A stretch of DNA of 10,125 nt from Candidatus Omnitrophota bacterium (lineage in GTDB: Bacteria; Omnitrophota; Gorgyraeia; Gygaellales; Profunditerraquicolaceae). The stretch's first letter is position 1. Each line of letters begins with the position of its first letter. This document shows, piece by piece, positions 1 to 6,332 of the stretch. The DNA lies in assembly GCA_016867005.1 (NCBI GenBank), contig VGKM01000036.1:1-10125 (forward strand), written 5' to 3'. Both the position numbers and the translations under genes were made by a program. The notes under the pieces were generated by a model, which worked only from the letters and a program-made list of their open reading frames with translations, was not told where the DNA came from and made no database searches.

Positions 1-1
1 T

Positions 2-874
2 TTATTATTGCTGGTATTTATCCTGGGTATTGTACGTTTAGGAGCACAGCGTTGGATAAGGTTCGGCTGGTTTAATTTTCAGCCGTCTGAATTGGCCAAG
101 CTTTGCATGGTCATATTTCTGGCCAGGTATTTCAGCACCAAATCGGTTGACAATGTAGAGCTCCAGGTGCCGAAATTCGGGATATTCCGGGCATTTATCA
201 TCCCGTTTATTTTTGTAGCTGTGCCTGTGGGCCTTATTATCGAGCAGCCGGATTTAGGCACAGGCATGATCATTGTTTTTCTTTTTATAGCACTGATGTA
301 TTTGGGCGGGGTGAAAATGAAGTTTTTTTATATGCTTCTTGCTACGGCTATTATTTCCATTCCGGTCTTCTGGAACTATCTAAGGGATTATCAGAAGAAC
401 CGCCTGATCGTTTTCTTAAATCCTAATATAGACCCGCTGGGCGCAGGTTATACTGTCATACAATCCAGGATCGCGATCGGCTCAGGAGGATTATTCGGCA
501 AAGGATGGCTTTCGGGTACACAGGGGCAGCTGCATTTTCTCCCCGAGGCGCATACTGATTTTATTTTTGCCAGTTTCGCCGAAGAATGGGGATTGTTCGG
601 GGCCATGGTATTGTTGTTTTTGTATTTTCTTCTGATAAGAGAAGGGATAAAAATCGCCTTAAGTACCAAAGACCAATTCGGCAGGCTCCTGGCCTACGGC
701 ATATGCCTGATGTTGGGAGTGCAGATCATTATTAATGTTTCGATGAATCTGGGGCTTGCCCCGGTAGTCGGGATCCCGCTGCCGCTTATGAGTTACGGCG
801 GGTCATCTATATTGATAACTTTTATTTCGTTGGGAGTTTTGGTCAATATCGGAAAAAGGAGGGCGGTATTCTAG
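2..874 (+). CDS. rodA: RodA, SEDS-family peptidoglycan glycosyltransferase (5' truncated)
   Basis: RodA polymerises lipid II into glycan strands in the inner membrane, working with a class B penicillin-binding protein in the MreB elongation complex. The reading frame is open from base 2. About 290 residues are present against roughly 370 for complete family members, so about 80 N-terminal residues (the first membrane segments) lie outside the window; the TTG at position 8 is not the true start. Family motifs seen in order: GAQRWI and QPSELAK near the beginning, EQPDLGT, DPLGAGY, GSGGLFGKGW, LPEAHTDFIF, and near the end GIPLPLMSYGGSS. The Asp of the HTDF motif corresponds to the conserved essential Asp of SEDS polymerases. 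Several hydrophobic segments separate these motifs. FtsW is the alternative, but the GTQGQLHFLPE stretch and the downstream radical SAM neighbour favour RodA. The stop overlaps the start of the next gene. Confidence 0.95.
   Translation, partial: LLLLVFILGIVRLGAQRWIRFGWFNFQPSELAKLCMVIFLARYFSTKSVDNVELQVPKFGIFRAFIIPFIFVAVPVGLIIEQPDLGTGMIIVFLFIALMYLGGVKMKFFYMLLATAIISIPVFWNYLRDYQKNRLIVFLNPNIDPLGAGYTVIQSRIAIGSGGLFGKGWLSGTQGQLHFLPEAHTDFIFASFAEEWGLFGAMVLLFLYFLLIREGIKIALSTKDQFGRLLAYGICLMLGVQIIINVSMNLGLAPVVGIPLPLMSYGGSSILITFISLGVLVNIGKRRAVF
856..862 (+). promoter_or_regulatory. Ribosome binding site AAGGAGG that decides the radical SAM start
   Basis: A perfect AAGGAGG lies inside the 3' end of rodA. 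Five bases further on is an ATT codon (868-870) in the frame of the downstream radical SAM gene. No ATG, GTG or TTG lies in that frame between here and position 1003, while family-like sequence begins within a few codons of the ATT. The site therefore supports initiation at ATT. It is less likely to be chance than most such matches, because spacing and frame both fit. Confidence 0.7.
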
Positions 875-2622
875 AAGATTATCTGCTTCAAGTAAGAAAA
901 CCCGCCCGTTATATCGGCAGGGAGTGGAATTCGTCCAGAAAAGATTTCGATGGCTCAGAAGTAAAGTTCGCGCTATGCTTTCCGGATATCTATGAAGTCG
1001 GGATGAGCAATCTGGGGCTAAGGATCCTTTACGGATTGCTGAATGGCCGCCCAGGTATTTGCTGCGAAAGATTTTTCTCCCCGGGCATCGATATGGAAGA
1101 AGTCCTGCGCAGCAAGAACCCGGGGTTTCTTTCTCTTGAGTCAGCCAGGCCCCTTTTGGATTTTGATATTATCGGCATTTCCCTTGCCTATGAACTGCTC
1201 TATTCGAATATTCTCAACCTTCTTGAGCTGGGGAATGTCCCTCTTTGTGCCGCTGAACGCGATAATAGTTTTCCTTTGGTGATAGCAGGCGGCCCGAGCG
1301 TGCTTAACCCCGAGCCCATGCATGAATTCTTTGATTTTTTTGTAATAGGCGAAGGCGAGGAAGTAATACTGGAGGTCATCGAATTATACAAAAAGTTAAA
1401 GGATGATTTTAAGTCCGGCAAAATTAGCAAGCCCGAATTATTGATTGCTTTTTCAGGCATAGAGGGTGTATACGTCCCTTCTTTATATGAAGTAGATTAT
1501 CATGCAGAAGGGGATATTGCTGGTTTCAGGCCCAAGAATAACTTTGCCCCTGAGAAAATAAAAAAGAGGTTTATCAAAGATTTAAACGGTGCGTATTTCC
1601 CCGAAAAATGGGTCGTTCCCTATATCGAAATAGTGCATGACAGGATAACTTTGGAGATCATGCGCGGCTGCCCTAACCGGTGCAATTTCTGCCAGGCAAG
1701 GCAGCAGTATTATCCGATGAGGATACGGAATGTGGAAAATATCATGTCGCTGGCCAATGCCTGCTATAAGAATTCCGGCTATGAAGAAATCTCCCTGGCA
1801 GGCCTCTCAGTCAGCGATTACCCTTTTATCAAAGAGTTGTTAGGATGCATGGTCGCTTCTTTTAAGGATAAAACAGTGAATATTTCACTGCCTTCGATAA
1901 AACCTAAAGCATATTTGGGAGGCCTTGCTTCATTGATTGCAACTACCAAGAAAACAGGGCTTACCTTTGCGCCGGAAGCCGCAACGGATAAGCTGCGCCG
2001 GGTGCTTAACAAAGATTTTGATATGGATAGTTTTTTGAATGCACTTGCGGATTCGTATGCTGCAGGTTATCAACGGGTAAAACTTTATTTTATGACCGGC
2101 CTTCCCTTTGAACAGTATGATGACCTTGACGCTATTATCGGCCTTTGTACCGAAGTCTCCGAATTAAAGAAAAAAAGCGGCCAAGGCGGCGCCGCCTTTG
2201 TAAATGCCAGTATTAATACCATGATCCCCAAGCCCCATACGCCGTTCCAATGGCTGGGGATGGAAGATAAAAGCGTAATGGAGGAAAAAGCAGGATACCT
2301 GCGCTCTAAATTAAAGAATAAAAAAATAAAACTTAATTTCCATAATACAGAGATGAGTTTTCTGGAAGCCGTGCTTAGCCGCGGAGACAGAAGGTTGTCG
2401 GCTGTTATAAAGTCGGCGTTTAAAAAAGGCGCAAGATTCGATGCCTGGGATGAGCATTTTGTCATGAACAGGTGGCTCCAGGCATTTGATGAACAGGGGA
2501 TTGACCCGAAGTTCTATTTAAAAGAGAAACAGGCCGGCCAGGCCTTGCCTTGGGATATCCTTGATACAGGCGTGGCTAAATCGGCGCTCCTGGAAGAGTA
2601 TAATAAGATTTCTTCGATATAA
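868..2622 (+). CDS. B12-binding-type radical SAM protein (TIGR03960/YgiQ-like family), probable ATT start
   Basis: This is a radical SAM enzyme of unknown substrate, about 584 aa from the start chosen here. The cluster-binding motif is RGCPNRCNFC, with Cys at about residues 268, 272 and 275. Before it lies a B12-binding-like N-terminal region with VIAGGPSVLNPEP and VIGEGEE, as in related B12-dependent radical SAM proteins. After it come LAGLSVSDY, FAPEAATDKLRRVLNKD and MTGLP, typical of the radical SAM barrel. The first ATG (1003) would discard KPARYIGREWNS and FALCFPDIYEVGMSNLG, which resemble the N-terminus of this family, so the gene must begin upstream. The best site is ATT at 868 behind AAGGAGG, overlapping the rodA stop by 7 bases. 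From memory, this family commonly follows rodA in the mre/mrd block of deltaproteobacteria-like genomes, often with an RNase G gene or a DUF2344 partner; neither is seen here. Family assignment is firm, function unknown, start codon inferred. Confidence 0.88.
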   Translation: MLEDYLLQVRKPARYIGREWNSSRKDFDGSEVKFALCFPDIYEVGMSNLGLRILYGLLNGRPGICCERFFSPGIDMEEVLRSKNPGFLSLESARPLLDFDIIGISLAYELLYSNILNLLELGNVPLCAAERDNSFPLVIAGGPSVLNPEPMHEFFDFFVIGEGEEVILEVIELYKKLKDDFKSGKISKPELLIAFSGIEGVYVPSLYEVDYHAEGDIAGFRPKNNFAPEKIKKRFIKDLNGAYFPEKWVVPYIEIVHDRITLEIMRGCPNRCNFCQARQQYYPMRIRNVENIMSLANACYKNSGYEEISLAGLSVSDYPFIKELLGCMVASFKDKTVNISLPSIKPKAYLGGLASLIATTKKTGLTFAPEAATDKLRRVLNKDFDMDSFLNALADSYAAGYQRVKLYFMTGLPFEQYDDLDAIIGLCTEVSELKKKSGQGGAAFVNASINTMIPKPHTPFQWLGMEDKSVMEEKAGYLRSKLKNKKIKLNFHNTEMSFLEAVLSRGDRRLSAVIKSAFKKGARFDAWDEHFVMNRWLQAFDEQGIDPKFYLKEKQAGQALPWDILDTGVAKSALLEEYNKISSI

Positions 2623-2637
2623 AAAATATAAATGCTA

Positions 2638-2666
2638 TTGAAATAAGCTAAGTTACAATGTATACT
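2638..2666 (+). promoter_or_regulatory. Sigma70-type promoter for the pilus/c-di-GMP operon
   Basis: TTGAAA (2638-2643) and TATACT (2661-2666) each match five of six consensus bases and are separated by exactly 17 bases. They lie in the only real intergenic gap of the window, in an AT-rich stretch just after the radical SAM stop. Transcription would start near 2673, giving a leader of about 70 bases before the GGDEF-domain gene. No other gene gap here is long enough for a full promoter, so this one probably serves everything through pilC. Judged by eye only. Confidence 0.6.
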
Positions 2667-2706
2667 AAATATTAAATTATCGCCTTAAAACGGACTTTTT
2701 TAAACT

Positions 2707-2728
2707 GCCTGCCTTGTAAACAGCGGGC
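2707..2728 (+). promoter_or_regulatory. Small GC hairpin in the operon leader
   Basis: GCCTGC (2707-2712) can pair with GCGGGC (2723-2728) through six pairs, one of them G-U, around a 10-base loop. It ends two bases before the GGGAGGA ribosome binding site at 2731-2737, so it could affect ribosome access to the first gene of the operon. It does not resemble a riboswitch class I know. A six-pair stem may be chance. Confidence 0.25.
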
Positions 2729-2730
2729 TG

Positions 2731-2737
2731 GGGAGGA
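2731..2737 (+). promoter_or_regulatory. Strong ribosome binding site of the GGDEF-domain gene
   Basis: GGGAGGA lies four bases before the ATG at 2742 and supports that start. It is the strongest site of region 3. The next two genes have little or no such sequence and seem to depend on translation of the gene before them. Confidence 0.7.
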
Positions 2738-2741
2738 AGCA

Positions 2742-4163
2742 ATGCTAAAGCAAAAGAAAAGTTTCTTGTCCTCGGGAAACCTGAAATATAAATTACGGAT
2801 CGCTTTTTGTCTTATGTCTGTCTTGCCGCTTTTGGTCTCGATGTATCTGGTTTCAAATTACATCCTTCCTAAGGCAGGGTTCAGGCTTGATGCCTCGGTC
2901 GCCGTTTCGGTGGTTATCAGCATTGCTATCGCAGTTATCGGTTTTTTCCTGGTAAAGGAAGTATTTGACCGCGTAGTTTCTATCAGTTCGGAAGCCAAAT
3001 TGATCGCCGCCGGAGATTTTAACCGCATGGTTGAGACAAGCAAAGAAGACGAGGTGGGCTATTTAGGCGAGTCGTTAAACCAGCTGACGGTGCAGATCCG
3101 CAATTCCATGGATGAGCTAAAGGGCTATAGCGAGAGGACAACGGAAATAAACGTTGAAATCCAGAAACGCGTCCTGGCGCTCTCAAGTTTATTACAGATC
3201 AGCTCTCTTATATCGCAAGGATTAAAGTTAGACGAGATATTGCAGCTTACTGTTGAAAAATCAAGGATCCTGGCAAATTCCGACGTAACTTTTTTGTTCT
3301 TCCGCGACGCGGAAGAGGGCGATTTTTATGTGCGCGCGGTAGACGGCATCAATGCCCAGCATATGGCAAAATTAAAGATCGAGCAGAATGAGCCGGTTTT
3401 CGGAAAACTGGTTAAAACAAACAAGCCCCTGATAGTCGATAAAGATAATACCCTCGCAGAAAATTCGCGCATTGCTTTTTATGAGAAATTCAGGTTAAAG
3501 AATATACTTGCCTTGCCGATATTCCTAAGAGGCAAGGTCACCGGGATTTTAGGGATAGGCAATACTAAAGAGCCGTTTTTGTATAAGAAAGAAGATGTGG
3601 AGCTCCTGGATATTTTTGCCAAGCAGATCACTATTGCCGTAGAAAACGACCTTCTGCTGCGGTGGGTGGAAAAGCTTGAGATAAAAGATGCCCTTACCGG
3701 GTTGTATAACGAGGCCTTTATTAAAAACCGCCTGCAAGAAGAGATCCGCAGGGCAATAATCTATCAGAGGCCGTGTTCTTTTATAATACTTAACATTGAT
3801 AATTTCGCGGCATACCATCAGAATTTCGGCTCTCTTCAGGCAGAATCCACTTTAAAGAGGGTGGCTTCATTAGTAAGGGATTCTATTACGGAAATAGACC
3901 GTGCCGCGCGCATCGGGGATAATGAATTTGCTTTAGTCCTGCCGGAGAAAAACAAGCGGCAGTCGCAGGCAATAGCCGAAGACATACGCAAGAAGATCGA
4001 GTTTGTTTTCGGAGAAGAACAGGACCAAAATAAGAAAATTACGGTTTCAGGCAGCGTCAGTGAAAATCCTTTGGACGGCTTAACCGCAGAAGAGCTGTTC
4101 TTAAAAGCCAAAGAATTGCTGGTAAAAGCTAAATCGCAGGGGAAAAACAAAATAGTCATCTAA
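2742..4163 (+). CDS. Inner-membrane HAMP-GAF-GGDEF protein with degenerate GGDEF site
   Basis: A 473-residue membrane signalling protein. Two hydrophobic helices (about residues 18-42 and 51-71) flank a periplasmic loop of only about eight residues, so it is not a classical periplasmic sensor. A HAMP-like segment follows (about 72-123, with IAAGDF and DEVGYLGESLN), then a helical linker, a GAF domain (about 160-300) and a GGDEF domain (about 312-473, opening with DALTGLYN). The signature reads RIGDNEF (G392-F396) instead of RxGGDEF. The first metal-binding Asp of the usual DIDxF is Asn351 (NIDNF). The guanine-contacting residues of FKxxND and GHxxGD are replaced (FAAYHQ, GSLQAE). The RxxD inhibitory site is TEID. 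Diguanylate cyclase activity is therefore doubtful; a GTP/nucleotide-sensing or scaffolding role is possible. It heads the operon behind the promoter at 2638-2666 and is followed after three bases by the MshEN gene. Domain calls firm, activity inferred. Confidence 0.9.
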   Translation: MLKQKKSFLSSGNLKYKLRIAFCLMSVLPLLVSMYLVSNYILPKAGFRLDASVAVSVVISIAIAVIGFFLVKEVFDRVVSISSEAKLIAAGDFNRMVETSKEDEVGYLGESLNQLTVQIRNSMDELKGYSERTTEINVEIQKRVLALSSLLQISSLISQGLKLDEILQLTVEKSRILANSDVTFLFFRDAEEGDFYVRAVDGINAQHMAKLKIEQNEPVFGKLVKTNKPLIVDKDNTLAENSRIAFYEKFRLKNILALPIFLRGKVTGILGIGNTKEPFLYKKEDVELLDIFAKQITIAVENDLLLRWVEKLEIKDALTGLYNEAFIKNRLQEEIRRAIIYQRPCSFIILNIDNFAAYHQNFGSLQAESTLKRVASLVRDSITEIDRAARIGDNEFALVLPEKNKRQSQAIAEDIRKKIEFVFGEEQDQNKKITVSGSVSENPLDGLTAEELFLKAKELLVKAKSQGKNKIVI

Positions 4164-4166
4164 ATT

Positions 4167-4616
4167 ATGGCCATTAGAAGGATCATCAATAAACAATTGG
4201 GGGAATTGCTGGTCGAGCGCGGCATCATCGACCAGCGGCAGCTGGAAAAGGCGCTTGCCTTGCAGAAAGAAAAAGGCGGCCTGATCGGCGAGATACTCGT
4301 AGAATTAGGGTTTGCCAAAGAAGAGGATATCGCCCAATCTTTGACAGCGCAGTACGGCTTTCCTTTCCTGCCTTTAAGTAATTATGAGATCAACGCCGAT
4401 GTGATTGATATTGTTCCTGCGCGCGTTGCGCGCCAGTACGTCCTCATCCCGATAGATAAAATCGGCAACAACCTGACCTTAGCTATGTCAAATCCTTTGA
4501 ATATCCAGGCGATTGAAGACGTAGAACTTTTATCCGGATGCAATATCCAGACATTCGTTTCTACGTCATCGGATATCAAGAAGGCAATTGAGAAATATTA
4601 TAAAGACAAAGAATAA
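4167..4616 (+). CDS. Stand-alone MshEN (T2SSE N-terminal) domain protein, likely c-di-GMP sensor
   Basis: This 149-residue protein is essentially one complete MshEN/GspE N-terminal domain with no ATPase attached. It shows two 24-residue motifs of the RLGxxLVxxGxI...L...L..Q type at residues 10-33 (QLGELLVERGII ... ALALQ) and 39-62 (LIGEILVELGF ... SLTAQ), separated by five residues. That is the 24-5-24 layout known for the c-di-GMP-binding MshEN domain. The remainder (VPARVARQY, LTLAMSNPLNI, ending IKKAIEKYY) matches the second half of the same domain in both ATPases downstream. Both motif glycines (12 and 41) are kept, while position 1 is Gln and Leu rather than Arg. It starts three bases after the preceding stop with no good ribosome binding site, and its stop overlaps the next ATG as TAATG, so coupling is likely. 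No membrane segment. It may deliver c-di-GMP control to the motors in trans; binding itself is untested. Confidence 0.88.
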   Translation: MAIRRIINKQLGELLVERGIIDQRQLEKALALQKEKGGLIGEILVELGFAKEEDIAQSLTAQYGFPFLPLSNYEINADVIDIVPARVARQYVLIPIDKIGNNLTLAMSNPLNIQAIEDVELLSGCNIQTFVSTSSDIKKAIEKYYKDKE

Positions 4617-6325
4617 TGGTCTCGCTTAAAGAGCGCCTTACAGAAATCCTCATCAATAACAAGCTCATCACAGAAGATGAGCTTAATGAGGCGCTGGAGG
4701 TCCAGAATAAGAAAGGCGGCCGTTTAAGCGATATCATCGTTGAGTTAAAGTTTATCAAAGAAGATGACCTTATCTCTACTCTCAGCCAGGGCCTGGGTTT
4801 TCCTTTAATCGACCTGAAGCGCTTTAAAATTGATACCGAAGTAGCAAAGATCATCCCCGTCGAAGTCGCCCGCCACTATCAGATAATCCCCGTTTCCAGG
4901 ATCGGAGGCACCATAACTTTGGCAATGGCAGACCCATTGAATATATTCGCTATTGACCATGTCAAATCCCTGACCGGTTATAAGATCAATCCGATAATCG
5001 CTTCAGTCCAGGATATCGCACAGGCAATCGAGTTGTCATATCCTGACCAGACACGGGGAGCCATTGATGACCTGGTCAAGGAGATCAGCGGCAGTTCAAT
5101 AGAATTTATCAAAGAAGACAGAGAGATCCTTCCTTCGGGGCAGGAATTAAACCGCATAAGCCAGGAAGTACCTGTTATAAAGGTCACGAATATGATCCTG
5201 GAGGAATCGGTAAAAAAGAAATCTTCGGATATCTTGATAGAGCCGTGGGATAAAAGAATGCGCGTGCGTTTCAGGATCGACGGAGTGTTGCATGAACAGG
5301 CAGCGCCTCCCTGGAACATGCACAATTCAATTGTCTCCCGTATCAAGGTCATGTCGGAATTGAATATTGCCGAACACCGCCTGCCTCAAGACGGGCGTTT
5401 TAAGGCCAAGATCATGGGCAGAGAGATCGACTTTCGTATTTCGGTCCTTCCTTCGAGCTTCGGCGAGAAAGTGGCTATCCGCATCCTGGATAAGGCGCAA
5501 GCTACCCTTGATCTGACAAAGCTTGGTTTTTCGGAAGGGACCATAGCCGTACTGAAGAAAATGGCAAAGCTTCCACATGGCATGATACTTGTCTGCGGGC
5601 CTACGGGCAGCGGCAAAACCACCACTCTTTATTCAATACTTAAATTTGTAGATGACCCGCACAAGAATATTGTTACCGTAGAAGACCCTGTTGAATATCA
5701 GCTGGAAGGCATTAATCAGGTTACGGTGAAGCCGGATATCGGGCTTACTTTTGCGGCAGCGCTGCGTTCAATATTGCGGCAGGATCCTAATGTAATCATG
5801 ATCGGCGAGGTACGCGACTTTGATACCGTTGATATTGCAATAAAGAGTGCATTGACCGGGCACCTGGTAATCTCAACCCTGCATACTACTACTTCTGCCG
5901 GGGCCATCATCCGCTTGGTGAACATGGGTGTTGAGCCGTATCTGATCGACTCTTCCCTTGTTTGCGTGATCGGGCAGAGGCTGGTACGCAAGGTTTGTCC
6001 TTATTGCCGGGAAAAATATTCCCTTAGTAAAGATGTGGCAGCAAGCTTGAAGATGGACGTAAAAGACCCGGTGTTTTTTAAAGCCAAGGGCTGCCCCCAG
6101 TGTTTTAACACAGGTTATAAAGGCAGGCTCGCTATTTCCGAAGTACTGGTAATGTCGGCAAAGGTCAGGGAATTAGTCATTGCCAGAGAGCAGGAACATG
6201 CGATAAAGCAACAGGCCCGCAGCGAAGGCATGAGGACATTAAGAGAAGAGGGCTTGAGTATGGCATTAGCCGGATTAACTACCTTAGAAGAAGTTTTACG
6301 CGTAACAGCGGCGGATGAGACATGA
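4616..6325 (+). CDS. pilB: PilB/GspE-type assembly ATPase, first of two
   Basis: A cytoplasmic hexameric motor ATPase for type IV pilus extension or type II secretion, 569 residues, normal length for PilB. An MshEN domain (about 1-142) is followed by an N2-type domain (about 185-295, with VRFRIDG, RLPQDGRF, GEKVAIRILDK) and the RecA-like ATPase. Visible motifs: Walker A GPTGSGKT (328-335), Asp box TVEDPVEY (354-361), Walker B IMIGEVRD (394-401), His box GHLVISTLH (415-423). A tetracysteine zinc site has C461, C464, C493 and C496. Oddities: the usual DIHIEP reads DILIEP (205-210), the usual TLHTND reads TLHTTT, and the MshEN motifs (residues 7-30 and 36-59) keep Arg-Leu but lose the glycines. 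The ATG overlaps the previous stop by one base. All catalytic motifs look intact. PilB and GspE cannot be separated on sequence alone; the symbol rests on the PilC-like gene downstream. Confidence 0.93.
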   Translation: MVSLKERLTEILINNKLITEDELNEALEVQNKKGGRLSDIIVELKFIKEDDLISTLSQGLGFPLIDLKRFKIDTEVAKIIPVEVARHYQIIPVSRIGGTITLAMADPLNIFAIDHVKSLTGYKINPIIASVQDIAQAIELSYPDQTRGAIDDLVKEISGSSIEFIKEDREILPSGQELNRISQEVPVIKVTNMILEESVKKKSSDILIEPWDKRMRVRFRIDGVLHEQAAPPWNMHNSIVSRIKVMSELNIAEHRLPQDGRFKAKIMGREIDFRISVLPSSFGEKVAIRILDKAQATLDLTKLGFSEGTIAVLKKMAKLPHGMILVCGPTGSGKTTTLYSILKFVDDPHKNIVTVEDPVEYQLEGINQVTVKPDIGLTFAAALRSILRQDPNVIMIGEVRDFDTVDIAIKSALTGHLVISTLHTTTSAGAIIRLVNMGVEPYLIDSSLVCVIGQRLVRKVCPYCREKYSLSKDVAASLKMDVKDPVFFKAKGCPQCFNTGYKGRLAISEVLVMSAKVRELVIAREQEHAIKQQARSEGMRTLREEGLSMALAGLTTLEEVLRVTAADET

Positions 6326-6332
6326 GCTAAAT

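Noticed and set aside
1003..1005. ATG at 1003 as start of the radical SAM gene
   Set aside because: It would remove about 45 residues that resemble the conserved family N-terminus and would leave a gap of about 130 bases after rodA; the ATT at 868 with AAGGAGG fits better.
2085..2465. Minus-strand open frame of 126 codons inside the radical SAM gene
   Set aside because: The product has no recognisable family pattern and lies wholly opposite a conserved gene; it is a shadow frame, as are the other minus-strand frames in the window.
2685..2703. Inverted repeat TTAAAA/TTTTAA with a run of six T as a terminator of the radical SAM gene
   Set aside because: The stem is purely A-T and lies downstream of the probable transcription start of the next operon; it is not a convincing intrinsic terminator.
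2673..2741. c-di-GMP riboswitch in the leader of the operon
   Set aside because: The stretch AGCGGGCTGG loosely recalls part of the class I riboswitch, but the GCAAACC and GCCTCCGG elements are missing and the leader of about 70 bases is too short.
4167..4616. The 149-aa MshEN gene as a broken PilB pseudogene
   Set aside because: It holds a complete domain with well-kept motifs and coupled start and stop junctions, and has no ATPase remnant downstream before the next ATG; this points to a maintained gene.
6315..6317. ATG at 6315 as start of the second ATPase
   Set aside because: It has no ribosome binding site and adds six residues not found in the paralogue; the ATG at 6333 aligns exactly with the start of the first ATPase.
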